Positions 48,868-59,435 of a stretch of 64,000 nucleotides of DNA are shown here, piece after piece. Under the pieces are notes generated by a model. That model made no database searches. It was given only the letters and a program-made list of their open reading frames with translations, and was not told the origin of the DNA. Within the stretch, counting starts at the first letter, position 1. The number at the start of each line of letters is the position of its first letter. The DNA is from Desulfofundulus thermosubterraneus DSM 16057 (GTDB taxonomy: Bacteria; Bacillota; Desulfotomaculia; Desulfotomaculales; Desulfovirgulaceae): NCBI RefSeq assembly GCF_900142025.1, contig NZ_FQZM01000014.1:1-64000 (forward strand), in the 5' to 3' direction. Position numbers and translations under genes: made by a program.

Positions 48868-51111
48868 TTGTCCAAAACACTGGTTATTGTGGAATCACCT
48901 GCCAAGGCAAAGAGCATTGGTAAATTGTTAGGTAAAAAATATACCATTAAAGCTTCTATGGGACATGTGCGGGACCTGCCCAAAAGCCAGTTCGGGGTGG
49001 ATGTAGAGCACGGTTTTACACCCAAGTACATCACCATCAGGGGCAAGGGAGAAATCATTAAAGAGCTTAAAACTGCGGTCAAAAAGGCCGACCGGGTGTT
49101 ACTGGCTTCCGACCCCGACCGGGAAGGGGAGGCCATTGCCTGGCACCTGGCCAACGTACTGGAAATTGATGAGAACGCGCCCTGTCGCATTGAATTTAAT
49201 GAAATTACGAAGCAGGCCGTGCAAAATGCCGTGAAGGCACCCCGGCCCATTGACTACAACCGGGTAAATGCCCAGCAGGCCCGCCGGATACTCGACAGGC
49301 TGGTAGGTTATAAACTAAGCCCCCTTTTGTGGCGCAAGGTCAAAAAAGGTCTTTCAGCCGGCCGGGTGCAGTCGGTGGCGGTGCGGCTGATCTGCGACCG
49401 GGAAGAGGAGATTAACGCCTTTGTCCCCGAAGAATACTGGACTTTAACGGCTGTCTTTACCCGCCGGGGAAAGGATCCCTTCGAGGCCAAATTGTACAAG
49501 ATTGGGGATAAAAAGGCAGAAATAAAAAACCAGGTGCAAATCGGGGAGATCTTAAAGGATCTGAAGGGGGTCTCCTACCGGGTCGTTAAAATTACCCACA
49601 GGGAAAAAAACCGCCAGCCGGCCCCGCCCTTTACCACCAGCAGCCTGCAGCAGGAGGCTTACCGCAAGCTCAATTTCACGGCCCGCAAAACCATGATGGT
49701 GGCCCAGCAATTGTACGAGGGGCTAGAACTGGGTAAGGAGGGTCCTGTAGGTCTGGTTACCTATATACGTACCGACTCCACCCGGGTGGCCGCGCAGGCC
49801 CTTACGGACGCCCGGGCTTACATTCAGGAAAAATTCGGCCCCGAGTATGTCCCGGAAAAACCCCGGCAGGTGGCGGCCAGGGGAAGGGTGCAGGATGCCC
49901 ACGAAGCCATCCGGCCCACCGCGGTGGAACGGGAGCCCGAGGCCATTAAGCACTACCTTACGCCGGATCAGTACAAGCTCTATAAATTAATCTGGTCTCG
50001 CTTTGTGGCCAGTCAGATGAGCCCGGCCATTATTGAAACCACCAGCATTGATATTACCGGGGGCCGTTACATTTTCCGGGCTACCGGGTCAGTGGTCAAG
50101 TTCCCCGGGTTTACCCGGGTTTATGTGGAATCCAGGGATGACGAAACTAAAGAGGAGGAAGGGGTTTTACCTGCCCTTTCCGAGGGGGAGGCCCTGGAAG
50201 TCAAATCCCTCACACCGAAACAGCACTTCACCCAGCCGCCCCCCCGCTATACCGATGCCACCCTGGTAAAAGCGCTAGAGGAAAAAGGGATCGGCCGCCC
50301 CAGTACCTATGCGCCCATTCTGGAAACAATTATCAAGCGGGGATATGTGGTGCGGGAGAAAAAGCAGCTTGTTCCCACCGAGTTGGGGATAGTAGTAGTA
50401 GATCTGTTGAAAAAGCATTTTCCCGATATTATTGATGTGGAGTTTACCGCTCAAATGGAGGAAAGCCTGGACCGCATAGAGGAAGGGGAAATGGACTGGG
50501 TGCGGGTGATCCAGGACTTTTACGGCCCCTTCCAGGAAACTCTCGCCCGGGCGGAAGAAAAAATCGGTCAGGTGACTGTATCCGATGAAGTCAGCGAGGA
50601 AATCTGTGAACAATGTGGCCGCAACATGGTGGTCAAAATGGGTCGCTACGGGAAGTTTCTGGCCTGTCCCGGCTTCCCCGAGTGCCGGAACACCCGGCCC
50701 CTGCTGGAGCCTACCGGGGTGCCCTGCCCCCAGTGTAAAGGCGAGCTGGTGGTGCGGCGCAGTAAAAAGGGCCGCAAATTTTACGGTTGCAGCCGCTACC
50801 CCGATTGCGATTTTGTGGTTTGGGATGAGCCCTCCGGCGAAAAATGCCCCCGCTGCGGTGGTCTTCTGGTAATCAAAAGGGGACGGGGTGAACAGGAGGA
50901 ACTGGAATGTATCAATGAGCGGTGCCGGTACCGGGTCGGCAGGGAAAAAAAGGCCGGTTCCGACGGTCAAGCCGCCCGGGATGTGGCTGCCGGGAGTGAA
51001 CTGGCGGAAGAAGGGCCCTTTTTCGAGTCCTGGCACGGCGATGCTTTGCTTTCACCAGCGGGAGCAAAATCAAGCCGCACTGCAAACCCAGGAACTGGAG
51101 GAAGAAGTTAA
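48868..51111 (+). CDS. topA: DNA topoisomerase I
   Basis: 747 residues, type IA. Toprim motif [18 protein letters not shown] and [15 protein letters not shown], catalytic Tyr299 in [28 protein letters not shown], and three C-terminal zinc ribbons ([21 protein letters not shown]). Removes negative supercoils. TTG 48868 with AAGAAGGTGG upstream. Ends in the trmFO start (TAATG). Confidence 0.96.
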   Translation: MSKTLVIVESPAKAKSIGKLLGKKYTIKASMGHVRDLPKSQFGVDVEHGFTPKYITIRGKGEIIKELKTAVKKADRVLLASDPDREGEAIAWHLANVLEIDENAPCRIEFNEITKQAVQNAVKAPRPIDYNRVNAQQARRILDRLVGYKLSPLLWRKVKKGLSAGRVQSVAVRLICDREEEINAFVPEEYWTLTAVFTRRGKDPFEAKLYKIGDKKAEIKNQVQIGEILKDLKGVSYRVVKITHREKNRQPAPPFTTSSLQQEAYRKLNFTARKTMMVAQQLYEGLELGKEGPVGLVTYIRTDSTRVAAQALTDARAYIQEKFGPEYVPEKPRQVAARGRVQDAHEAIRPTAVEREPEAIKHYLTPDQYKLYKLIWSRFVASQMSPAIIETTSIDITGGRYIFRATGSVVKFPGFTRVYVESRDDETKEEEGVLPALSEGEALEVKSLTPKQHFTQPPPRYTDATLVKALEEKGIGRPSTYAPILETIIKRGYVVREKKQLVPTELGIVVVDLLKKHFPDIIDVEFTAQMEESLDRIEEGEMDWVRVIQDFYGPFQETLARAEEKIGQVTVSDEVSEEICEQCGRNMVVKMGRYGKFLACPGFPECRNTRPLLEPTGVPCPQCKGELVVRRSKKGRKFYGCSRYPDCDFVVWDEPSGEKCPRCGGLLVIKRGRGEQEELECINERCRYRVGREKKAGSDGQAARDVAAGSELAEEGPFFESWHGDALLSPAGAKSSRTANPGTGGRS

Positions 51112-52454
51112 TGGCCGAGGCAGTAACGGTTATAGGTGCCGGGCTGGCCGGCGCTGAAGCGGCCTGGCAGCTAGCCCGGCGGAATGTACCGGTAAAACTC
51201 TATGAGATGCGTCCGCAAAAATTTACCCCGGCTCACCATACCGGCTTTTTTGCCGAACTGGTTTGCAGCAATTCCTTAAGGGCTGCGGCCCTGGAAAATG
51301 CCGTAGGCCTGTTAAAAGAGGAAATGCGCCGGCTGGACTCCCTGATCATGGCCTGTGCAGATAAACATAGGGTGCCGGCCGGGGGTGCCCTGGCCGTGGA
51401 CCGGGAAGGTTTTGCTCGGGCAGTTACAGAGATCCTGGAAAACCACTCCCTGGTGGAGGTCTGCCGGGAAGAAGTTGCTGACATCCCCCGGGAAGGCATA
51501 GTGGTTCTGGCTACCGGTCCCCTGACCTCGGAGGCCATGTCCAGGTCCCTGCGGGATTTAACCGGCGTAGAGTATCTTTATTTTTACGATGCGGTGGCGC
51601 CCATTGTCACCCGGGAGTCCATTAATTTCGATAAGGTCTTTTGTTCCTCCCGTTACGGCAAAGGGGAAGGGGAATACATCAACTGTCCCATGACTAAAGA
51701 AGAATACGAGCGTTTTCAAGAAGCCCTGGCCACTGCCGAAAGGGCGCCTCGCAAGGAGTTTGAAAAGGAAGTTAATTTTGAAGGCTGTTTGCCCATTGAA
51801 GTCCTGGCGCGGCGGGGAAAGGATGCCATGCGCTACGGCCCCCTCAAGCCCGTTGGTTTAATTGACCCCCGCACGGGCCGCCAGCCCTACGCGGTAGTCC
51901 AACTGCGCCAGGACAACGCCGCTGGTACCCTTTATAACCTGGTGGGGTTTCAAACCCACCTCAAGTGGGACGAACAAAAACGAGTTTTCCGCATGATCCC
52001 GGGGTTGGAAGAGGCGGAATTCGTCCGGTTCGGCGTGATGCACCGCAACACCTATGTCAATTCGCCAATCCTGCTTTATCCTACATTTGAGTGCAAAAAA
52101 CGGGCTGGGCTTTTCCTGGCCGGACAGATGACCGGGGTGGAGGGCTACGTGGAGTCGGCTGCTTCCGGGTTGATGGCCGGTGTCAATGCCGCCCGGCTTT
52201 ACCGGGGTCAGCAGCCCGTGGCTTTTCCTCCAGAGACGGCCCACGGTTCCCTGGCCCATTATATTACCAGCGCGGACCCGAAGCATTTTCAACCCATGAA
52301 TGTTAACTTCGGTTTATTCCCTCCCCTGGATGAAAACATCAAGGACCGGCGCAGGCGCAACCTGGCCCTGGCCCAACGGGCGCTGGAAACGCTGGAAGGA
52401 TGGAAGAAGGAAGTAGATACCCATGACGTTTTCATTGCCACCAACAGAGGATAG
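51111..52454 (+). CDS. trmFO: TrmFO, tRNA (m5U54) methyltransferase
   Basis: 447 residues. FAD-binding start [20 protein letters not shown], then the catalytic region [11 protein letters not shown] and HRNTYVNSP, and [21 protein letters not shown]. It methylates U54 of tRNA using methylene-tetrahydrofolate and FADH2. Start and topA stop overlap by one base. Confidence 0.95.
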   Translation: MAEAVTVIGAGLAGAEAAWQLARRNVPVKLYEMRPQKFTPAHHTGFFAELVCSNSLRAAALENAVGLLKEEMRRLDSLIMACADKHRVPAGGALAVDREGFARAVTEILENHSLVEVCREEVADIPREGIVVLATGPLTSEAMSRSLRDLTGVEYLYFYDAVAPIVTRESINFDKVFCSSRYGKGEGEYINCPMTKEEYERFQEALATAERAPRKEFEKEVNFEGCLPIEVLARRGKDAMRYGPLKPVGLIDPRTGRQPYAVVQLRQDNAAGTLYNLVGFQTHLKWDEQKRVFRMIPGLEEAEFVRFGVMHRNTYVNSPILLYPTFECKKRAGLFLAGQMTGVEGYVESAASGLMAGVNAARLYRGQQPVAFPPETAHGSLAHYITSADPKHFQPMNVNFGLFPPLDENIKDRRRRNLALAQRALETLEGWKKEVDTHDVFIATNRG

Positions 52455-52625
52455 AATGGCCGCCGTTTTGTACGAAACGAGCGACCTTGCCCCAACACTC
52501 ACTGCAACCAGAGTTCTCTGAGGGGATGAGTGCTGACTATATACTGTTTAAATGCCTGCCAGGTACCTACACCCGGTGAGTGCTGGGGAACGGAGCGAGC
52601 GCGTGCGAACGGCAGGCAAGTAGGA

Positions 52626-53537
52626 GTGAACCGTTTGTACCCATACATAGACAACTTTATCTACTACCTTCAGCTGGAAAAGAACGCCTCCCCCCATACG
52701 CTGGATAACTACCAGCGGGATCTCTTCCAGGGGCTGGATTTTTTCGCCCGGGTTCTGGGAAAACCCGACCACCTGGTTTTGCCCGAAGACATCAATCGCC
52801 AATTGCTACGGGCTTTTTTAGCCCACCTGCAGTCCCAGGGGTTTTCCCGGGCCACTATTGCCCGGAAGCTGGCCACCTGGCGTTCTTTTTTCCGTTATCT
52901 AACCCGTGAAGAAGTAATACCGGCCAATCCTACCAGTCACCTTTCTTCCCCGAAAATTGAACGTAAGTTGCCCCGGTTTCTCTTTGCCGATGAATGCCGG
53001 GTCCTGGTTGAGGCGCCCCCGGCTGACACTCCCCTGGGCCGGCGGGACCGGGCACTGCTGGAAACCCTTTACGCCAGCGGCGTGCGGGTGGGGGAGTTGG
53101 TGGCTTTGAGCCTGGATGACGTGGATCTGTCGCGCGCCTGTATAAGGGTGGCCGGTAAAGGAGCCCGGGAGCGGCTGCTGCCTATTGGTGCGTTTGCAGT
53201 ACGGGCCCTGGAAAATTATCTTTTAGCTGGCCGGCCGGCACTGGTAACTGCAAGTTCCGGGGAGGCCCTCTTTCTCAATTACCGTGGTAAGAGGCTTTCG
53301 GCACGAGGGGTAAGGAAAATAATCGATAAATATGTCCACCAGATATGCCTGGAGCGGCAGGTGAGTCCCCACGTGTTGCGCCATTCCTTTGCCACCCACT
53401 TGCTGGACAATGGGGCCGATTTGCGGTCCGTACAGGAACTCCTCGGACACGCAAGCCTGTCCACCACCCAGATATACACCCATGTTACCAGAGAGCGATT
53501 AAAGGAAGTTTATCGCCGTGCCCATCCCAGAGCCTGA
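52626..53537 (+). CDS. xerC: XerC tyrosine recombinase
   Basis: 303 residues. SAM-like N-terminal domain, then catalytic Arg in LYASGVRVGELVAL, Lys in VAGKGARERLLP, HVLRHSFATHLLD, LLGHASLSTTQIYTHV with the Tyr. It resolves chromosome dimers with XerD at dif. Start is GTG 52626 or TTG 52635; the latter is better spaced from AGGAG (52622-52626). Confidence 0.94.
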   Translation: MNRLYPYIDNFIYYLQLEKNASPHTLDNYQRDLFQGLDFFARVLGKPDHLVLPEDINRQLLRAFLAHLQSQGFSRATIARKLATWRSFFRYLTREEVIPANPTSHLSSPKIERKLPRFLFADECRVLVEAPPADTPLGRRDRALLETLYASGVRVGELVALSLDDVDLSRACIRVAGKGARERLLPIGAFAVRALENYLLAGRPALVTASSGEALFLNYRGKRLSARGVRKIIDKYVHQICLERQVSPHVLRHSFATHLLDNGADLRSVQELLGHASLSTTQIYTHVTRERLKEVYRRAHPRA

Positions 53538-53601
53538 AGTTGCATTTTAGAACCGGGAAGTATACAATAATGTGTTGATGCCTGATGAAGGGAAGGTAGA
53601 T

Positions 53602-54132
53602 ATGTTTCATGCCACAACTATTGTAGCGGTCCATAAAGATGGCCGGGTAGCCATGGCCGGGGATGGCCAGGTGACTTTAGGCCAGCATACTATATTGAAG
53701 CACCAGGCGAAAAAGATCCGCCGCCTGCACAATGACCGAGTCATTGCCGGTTTTGCCGGTTCCGTAGCCGATGCCTTCACCCTTTTTGAAAAGTTTGAGG
53801 GTAAGCTGGAAACCTATTCCGGCCAGCTTCAGCGGGCCGCCGTGGAACTGGCCAAGGAATGGCGCATGGATAAGTTTTTGCGCCGCCTGGAAGCTCTTCT
53901 GGTGGTAGCCGACCGGCGGCACCTGCTCGTCCTTTCCGGGGGTGGGGAGGTTATTGAGCCAGATGACGGGATTGCTGCCATTGGTTCGGGAGGTCCCTAC
54001 GCCCTGGCTGCCGCTAGAGCTCTGGCTAAGCATACAGCTCTTTCCGCCGGGGAAATCGCCCGGGAAGCCCTGTTGATTGCCGCAGGAATTTGCGTTTACA
54101 CCAACGACAATATTACCGTGGAGGAGCTATAA
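53602..54132 (+). CDS. hslV: HslV / ClpQ protease subunit
   Basis: 176 residues. The N-terminus is [27 protein letters not shown], so the catalytic Thr comes after a four-residue leader, as in B. subtilis CodW where the leader differs. [15 protein letters not shown] and [15 protein letters not shown] are family motifs. ATG 53602 follows GGGAAGGTAG. Works with the ATPase HslU encoded next. Confidence 0.93.
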   Translation: MFHATTIVAVHKDGRVAMAGDGQVTLGQHTILKHQAKKIRRLHNDRVIAGFAGSVADAFTLFEKFEGKLETYSGQLQRAAVELAKEWRMDKFLRRLEALLVVADRRHLLVLSGGGEVIEPDDGIAAIGSGGPYALAAARALAKHTALSAGEIAREALLIAAGICVYTNDNITVEEL

Positions 54133-54157
54133 TTTTATTTTTAAGGAGAGAGCAGGG

Positions 54158-55567
54158 ATGGAAAACCTTACTCCACGCCAGATTGTAGCCGAGCTGGATA
54201 AATACGTGATCGGGCAAAAAGAGGCCAAAAGGGCGGTGGCCATTGCCCTGCGCAACCGCTACCGCCGCAGCCGCCTGCCCAAGGAGCTGCGGGACGAGGT
54301 GGTGCCCAAGAACATCCTGATGATTGGCCCTACGGGAGTGGGTAAAACGGAAATTGCCCGCCGCCTGGCCAAACTGGTAAAGGCCCCCTTTATCAAGGTG
54401 GAGGCCACCAAATTTACGGAAGTGGGTTATGTGGGCCGGGATGTGGAGAGCATGGTGCGCGACCTGGTGGAAACATCCATCCGCATGGTGCGCCAGGAAA
54501 AAATGGAGAAGGTAATGGATAAGGCGCAGAAGATGGCCGAAGAACGCATCATCGAGCTGCTTGCCCCCATGCCTCGCCAGGAAACACCCCGCAATCCCTT
54601 GGAAGCCATTTTGGGAAGCGCCTTCGGCAGCGTGACCCGGCAAGGCGGGGAAACCGATTCCATGCAGGAAAGCCGTATTAAGCGGGTACAGTTCGAGCGG
54701 GAGACCCTGCGCCAGAAGCTGGCCCGGGGCGAGCTGGAAAACGAATACCTGGAAATCGAAGTAGAAGATAACACCATCCCCACCCTGGAGGTGTTCACCG
54801 GTTCCGGGGTGGAAGAATTGGGCATCAACATCCAGGACGTGCTGGGGGGGATTTTCCCTAAAAAGAAACGTAAGCGCAAGGTAACGGTGGCCGAGGCCCG
54901 GAAAATACTTACCCAGCAGGAGGCACAAAAGCTGATCGATATGGACGAAGTGACTACTGATGCCGTGCGCCGGGCGGAGGAGCACGGAATCATCTTCCTG
55001 GACGAGATCGATAAAATTGCCAGCCGGGAAGGGGGAGCCGGCCCTGATGTTTCCCGGGGCGGGGTGCAGCGGGACATCCTACCCATTGTAGAAGGTTCAA
55101 CGGTGATGACCAAGTACGGGCCCGTGAAAACCGACCACATCCTTTTTATTGCTGCTGGGGCCTTTCATATGGCCAAACCTTCGGATCTCATCCCCGAACT
55201 TCAAGGGCGTTTCCCGATTCGTGTTGAATTGTCAAGCCTTTCAGAAGAGGATTTTCTGCAAATTCTTACTGAACCGGAAAATGCCTTGATCAAACAATAT
55301 ACGGCCCTTTTAGCTACTGAGGGTCTTAACGTGAAATTTTCACAAGATTCTCTTGTCGAAATCGCAAAAATCGCTTATACTGTAAATGAGCAAACCGAAA
55401 ACATAGGTGCCCGGCGGTTACACACGATTATGGAAAAGTTGTTGGAAGATCTGTCCTTTGATGCACCGGAGTTGCAGGGACAAACAATTACCATCGACCG
55501 GGATTATGTCCAGCAAAAACTAGGCGACATAGTAAAAAACGAAGATCTGAGTCGCTACATCTTATAG
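54158..55567 (+). CDS. hslU: HslU / ClpY ATPase
   Basis: 469 residues. AAA+ protein: [16 protein letters not shown], Walker [10 protein letters not shown] (about 57-65), [16 protein letters not shown] pore loop, Walker [11 protein letters not shown], and [15 protein letters not shown] at the C-terminal sensor II. Unfolds substrates for HslV. ATG 54158 has AAGGAGAG 7-9 bases upstream. Immediately followed by codY. Confidence 0.95.
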   Translation: MENLTPRQIVAELDKYVIGQKEAKRAVAIALRNRYRRSRLPKELRDEVVPKNILMIGPTGVGKTEIARRLAKLVKAPFIKVEATKFTEVGYVGRDVESMVRDLVETSIRMVRQEKMEKVMDKAQKMAEERIIELLAPMPRQETPRNPLEAILGSAFGSVTRQGGETDSMQESRIKRVQFERETLRQKLARGELENEYLEIEVEDNTIPTLEVFTGSGVEELGINIQDVLGGIFPKKKRKRKVTVAEARKILTQQEAQKLIDMDEVTTDAVRRAEEHGIIFLDEIDKIASREGGAGPDVSRGGVQRDILPIVEGSTVMTKYGPVKTDHILFIAAGAFHMAKPSDLIPELQGRFPIRVELSSLSEEDFLQILTEPENALIKQYTALLATEGLNVKFSQDSLVEIAKIAYTVNEQTENIGARRLHTIMEKLLEDLSFDAPELQGQTITIDRDYVQQKLGDIVKNEDLSRYIL

Positions 55568-55582
55568 GAAAGGAGTGCAGGC

Positions 55583-56368
55583 ATGCGCAATCTTCTGGAA
55601 AAAACCCGTGCTTTGAATAAACTGCTGCAAAAGTCCGCCGGTTACCCGGTAGATTATAAAGAAATGGCCGCCACCTTGAGTGAAAATATAGGCTGCAGTG
55701 TCTATATAATCGACCGGCGGGGTAAAGCTCTGGGTTATGCCTTTATGAAAGGTTTCAGCTGTGAGATCATGCGTGAAATGGTGGAGTCCCCCGAGGGTTT
55801 CCCCGAAGAATATAATGAATACCTGTTGCGTATTAACGAAACACAGGCCAACTTTTGCCAGACTGTAAATGCATGCGTGTTCAATCACAACCAGCGCTGC
55901 AAGTTCAACAATAAGGTAACCACCGTGGTTCCCATCGTGGGAGCCGGTTCTCGCCTGGGAACCCTTATCCTGGCAAGGTTTGGCGCTAACTTTACCGACG
56001 AGGACTTAATCCTGGCCGAGTACGGGGCTACCGTAGTAGGAATGGAAATCCTGAGGGCCCGGGCCGACCGCATGGAAGAAGAGGCCCGCAAGCGGGCTGC
56101 CGTGCAGATTGCCCTGGGTACCCTGTCTTACTCCGAACTGGATGCCGTGCAGCATATTTTTGAGGAGCTGGACGGGGACGAGGGATTGCTGGTGGCCAGC
56201 AAAATTGCCGACCGGGTAGGCATCACCAGATCGGTAATTGTCAACGCCCTGCGTAAGTTTGAAAGCGCCGGGGTGATTGAATCCAAGTCCCTGGGTATGA
56301 AGGGCACCTACATTCGGGTGTTAAACGACAGACTGCTGGAGGAACTGGAAAGACTCAAGCAGCATTAA
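55583..56368 (+). CDS. codY: CodY global regulator
   Basis: 261 residues. GAF domain with the ligand loop ([17 protein letters not shown]) and a winged helix at 195-250 ([44 protein letters not shown]). CodY senses branched-chain amino acids and often GTP and represses nitrogen and stationary-phase genes. AAAGGAG is at 55570. A strong terminator follows. Confidence 0.96.
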   Translation: MRNLLEKTRALNKLLQKSAGYPVDYKEMAATLSENIGCSVYIIDRRGKALGYAFMKGFSCEIMREMVESPEGFPEEYNEYLLRINETQANFCQTVNACVFNHNQRCKFNNKVTTVVPIVGAGSRLGTLILARFGANFTDEDLILAEYGATVVGMEILRARADRMEEEARKRAAVQIALGTLSYSELDAVQHIFEELDGDEGLLVASKIADRVGITRSVIVNALRKFESAGVIESKSLGMKGTYIRVLNDRLLEELERLKQH

Positions 56369-56390
56369 AAAAGTGAGTAGTTAGGGAATG

Positions 56391-56424
56391 AAAACCACAG
56401 CTTTTTGAGGCTGTGGTTTTTTTC
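56391..56424. terminator. Strong terminator after codY, possibly two-way
   Basis: AAACCACAGC (about 56392-56401) pairs with GGCTGTGGTTT (56409-56419), followed by TTTTTT. It separates codY from the converging crp-like gene and has A/T runs on both sides. Confidence 0.85.
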
Positions 56425-56431
56425 TGATCAA

Positions 56432-57112
56432 TTAAAGCCAGGTTTTTAAACGTTCCTTAAACACCACAATGCCCTGGCGGGTTACGGTAACGGCCTTATC
56501 CCGGCGTAATTCACCAAGGATACGGTTGGCCGTCTCCCGGGAGGTGCCTACCAGGTTGGCCAGTTCCTGGTTGGTCAGGGGCATGGTTATGCGGATACCG
56601 TTTCCTTCCGGTTGACCGTGTTCCCGGGCCAGCTCCAGGAGCACACTGGCCAGGCGGCGGGTGGTATCCTTTAAGGCCAGCTCCATTATCTGCCGCTGGG
56701 ATACCCTTAAGCGCCGGGTCATAATCTTTAGCAGGGCCAGGGCGATGGAAGGGTTTTTCAGAATGAGCGCGTCCATGTCCCGGTTGCGGATCAGCCCTAC
56801 GTGGGCATCTTCCACCACTTCGGCGCAGGCCGGGTATTCCCCGCCATCAAAAAGGACCACTTCCGCAAAAACTTCGCCCGGGTTGATATAGTGCAGGATA
56901 TGTTCCCGCCCTTCCTCATCTTGTTTGTAGATTTTGACCCGGCCGGATTTTAAAAGGTACACCGCTTCCCCGGGCTCTCCCTCCATAAAAATAATATGCC
57001 CTTTGCGGTACTTTCTGTTCAGGATTAAGCGGGCAATTTCCGCCAGTTGCTCATCGGAGAGCCCGGCAAAAAGGGGAATGTTTCTTAACTGCTCTATTTC
57101 TCCCCGCAACAT
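56432..57112 (-). CDS. Crp/Fnr family transcription regulator
   Basis: 226 residues. Cyclic-nucleotide-binding-like domain (YRKGHIIFMEGEPGEAVYLLKSGRVKIY, NPGEVFAEVVLFDGGEY) and HTH (MPLTNQELANLVGTSRETANRILGELRRDKAV). The domain has no Cys cluster for an Fe-S centre, so it is a Crp-type sensor of unknown ligand. Follows codY on the other strand. Confidence 0.9.
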   Translation of the reverse strand: MLRGEIEQLRNIPLFAGLSDEQLAEIARLILNRKYRKGHIIFMEGEPGEAVYLLKSGRVKIYKQDEEGREHILHYINPGEVFAEVVLFDGGEYPACAEVVEDAHVGLIRNRDMDALILKNPSIALALLKIMTRRLRVSQRQIMELALKDTTRRLASVLLELAREHGQPEGNGIRITMPLTNQELANLVGTSRETANRILGELRRDKAVTVTRQGIVVFKERLKTWL

Positions 57113-57191
57113 AGCTCACCTCTTTTGTAAATACCCTAAAACGCTTCGTGCAAAACCTCTCTGTTGGTGTCGTTGAAAGCGTCATCTACTT

Positions 57192-59168
57192 TTATTTCGC
57201 AAACGAAAGTTTTCCCTGCAGGGCGAGGTGGAGGAGGATAAACATGGCGTGGGACCAGCCCAGAGGTATTACCCAGGCCGGCCCCCCCCGTTCCTTGTCC
57301 ACTTGTTCAGGCAAAAGGCCGGTGGGGCCGGCATTATCCAGTGCCCAGCGGTAAAGGGCGCGGGCAGTATCCTGTTCGCCCCGCAGGGCGTGGACGATTC
57401 CCAACCAGAGGGTGGTTAATACCCAGGGGTTTCCGCCGCGGTAACCGTCCCATTCATAGCGATGAATGCCCCCTACCCGGTTGTTGCCCAGTACCCGGGC
57501 TATACTTTTTATGGTTTCATCCATTAAGGGATGTTCGGGTTCGAGGACCCCAAAGGGGAACACCAGGCCTAGAACGGCGGAGTCAATGCGGGTGTCCTTT
57601 TCTACCCAGTAAATTTCATACAATCCCGAGGGTTCCTTGTCCTTCCAGGCCTGTTCGCCCCGGTCCAGAGCACACTGGTAATCGTAGCAGCTAACCCGGC
57701 GGTTGATCCCCCGCAGGAAGCACTGCCGGTCGGGATTCCAAAGGTGGGTGAGAATGGATTTCCGTACGGTTTCCGCTGCCTCGTTCCATTTTTTTGCTTT
57801 TTCGGGTGCGCCTGTGCTTTTGGCCAGGGCCGCTGCGCCTGTCAGTCCCCCGTAGATTGCTGCCGCCGCGTAGGTGCTCTGGATGAAATTGTCTTCCCAT
57901 AGATCCAGTCCCGGTTCGGGCAACCCGTTTGGGGAAAGGTGTTTCACCAGGTAAGCAGCACCTAAAAAAGTTGAAGGCCATATTTTTTGCAAGAATTCCC
58001 TGTCCCCGGTCAGTTTGAAGTGGTGGTGGTAACCCCACAAAACCGCGCCTACCTGGTCGATTTGTTTTCCCCAGGTGGGAGCCCAAAAGCCATTGGTAAA
58101 GTAGCGCTGCTGCCAGCTTCCATCGGAATCCTGCACCCGGGCGGCGAAAAGGTAAAAATCCCGAGCCTCCCGGTGATAGCCGGCCTCGTCCAGGGCCAGG
58201 GCTGTGTACATACCGTCCCGGGGCCAGCAATAGCCGTATCCGCCGCAGCCGGTATAAAAGGGGTCGAATTCGGGGGCCGCAATGCTGCCGCCCGTTTCCC
58301 GGTTGGTCAGGAGTTTTAAAACCATCAGGGACCGGCGAAAAGCGCCGTGTTCTTCCCCCTGTTCACCCGATAGGGGCCGGTGTTCCAACCAGCGTTCCCA
58401 AAAACCGGCCGTTTCTTCCCGCCACTGTTGTCCCGATTTAGCTGAAACCCTGGAGAGCAGCTCAAGAACGGCAGCTTCACTGGACGCGGCGGCCAGGTAA
58501 AGGGTCAATTCACGGGTTTCCCCGGGCATAACCTCTCCCATTTCCCAGGCCACGGCTCCGGCACCGGCGCGCAGGGTGGAAGAATCACCGTAAAACTCGC
58601 CCCGGCTGGCCGGTCCAAGAGGATCACCGGGGGTGTCCCGGCGGCCGGTATGATACCCCACCAGGGGGTAACCCGGGGCCCTTAAGGCCAGAAAAATGTT
58701 GCGGCGGAATTGGATTAGCGTCTGGTGGGTTAACTCGAGGTACATGGTATCGTAAAGAGCTGATTCGTCAATGAGAAAGGTGCAGTAGACCACTAAATTA
58801 AGAGTGCGTGCCCGGTCGGAAAGATTGGTCATCCGGTACTGGCGGGCAAGGACATCTTCTTCGGGTAGAATAAAGTCGGCCTGTTCCACTAAAAGGGCCA
58901 CGTCGTCCCGGCGCCTGCAGGTAAGAACCACGGGAGTTTCGTTCAGGTAATGCTGTTCGCCGTGCCAGGGGGACTCATGCAGCCACCAGACCCCTTCCGG
59001 GGTGGGGGCGGTTTGGCGGATACCTACGATAAACTGGCCGAGATGCTGTGCCTGGTCAATGTGCGGCCAGAACAGACGGTAAAGCTCCCCGGTATTTTTA
59101 ATGGTAGCCAGCATGCGGCCGTTGCCAATGACGGCGCCGGGGAGGAGGGGTAATAGCTTGCGACGCAT
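57192..59168 (-). CDS. GH15 glucoamylase-like glycoside hydrolase
   Basis: 658 residues. N-terminal beta domain (residues 1-260) and an (alpha/alpha)6 barrel with GCGGYGYCWPRDGMYTALALDEAGY, WGYHHHFKLTGDREFL, DLWED and IHRYEWDGYRGGNPWVLTTLW, which are family GH15 features. It likely cuts alpha-glucans or trehalose-type sugars, perhaps stored glycogen. No signal peptide, so cytoplasmic. Start ATG 59168 with a plausible GGAGG upstream on the minus strand. Confidence 0.9.
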   Translation of the reverse strand: MRRKLLPLLPGAVIGNGRMLATIKNTGELYRLFWPHIDQAQHLGQFIVGIRQTAPTPEGVWWLHESPWHGEQHYLNETPVVLTCRRRDDVALLVEQADFILPEEDVLARQYRMTNLSDRARTLNLVVYCTFLIDESALYDTMYLELTHQTLIQFRRNIFLALRAPGYPLVGYHTGRRDTPGDPLGPASRGEFYGDSSTLRAGAGAVAWEMGEVMPGETRELTLYLAAASSEAAVLELLSRVSAKSGQQWREETAGFWERWLEHRPLSGEQGEEHGAFRRSLMVLKLLTNRETGGSIAAPEFDPFYTGCGGYGYCWPRDGMYTALALDEAGYHREARDFYLFAARVQDSDGSWQQRYFTNGFWAPTWGKQIDQVGAVLWGYHHHFKLTGDREFLQKIWPSTFLGAAYLVKHLSPNGLPEPGLDLWEDNFIQSTYAAAAIYGGLTGAAALAKSTGAPEKAKKWNEAAETVRKSILTHLWNPDRQCFLRGINRRVSCYDYQCALDRGEQAWKDKEPSGLYEIYWVEKDTRIDSAVLGLVFPFGVLEPEHPLMDETIKSIARVLGNNRVGGIHRYEWDGYRGGNPWVLTTLWLGIVHALRGEQDTARALYRWALDNAGPTGLLPEQVDKERGGPAWVIPLGWSHAMFILLHLALQGKLSFAK

Positions 59169-59364
59169 GGAATAACCTCCGCAAAATATTTTACTGCGCT
59201 GGATTACAGGGCTTCAAATACTGCCATAAAAGTGTAGGGTGTTCTCTTCTATTTTCGTCCTTGTACTGGCAGGCCTGAAGGTAGCAGGAAAACTATTGCA
59301 AAGGGCATAAGGCGGGGTCTTCCCCCGATATTTATAGTTTACCGGTCCGTCCTGCGCCTGACAA

Positions 59365-59391
59365 CGAAAAATCCCGGTATTTTAGCCGGGT
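59365..59391 (-). terminator. Terminator of the hydrogenase gene
   Basis: Read on the minus strand, CCCGG (59386-59390 side) and CCGGG around a loop CTAAAATA, then ATTTTT. It follows the stop codon of the hydrogenase gene. Confidence 0.6.
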
Positions 59392-59435
59392 GTTATGGAA
59401 GTCAGGTTTTATGCCCGGGATGACCCCTTTACTCT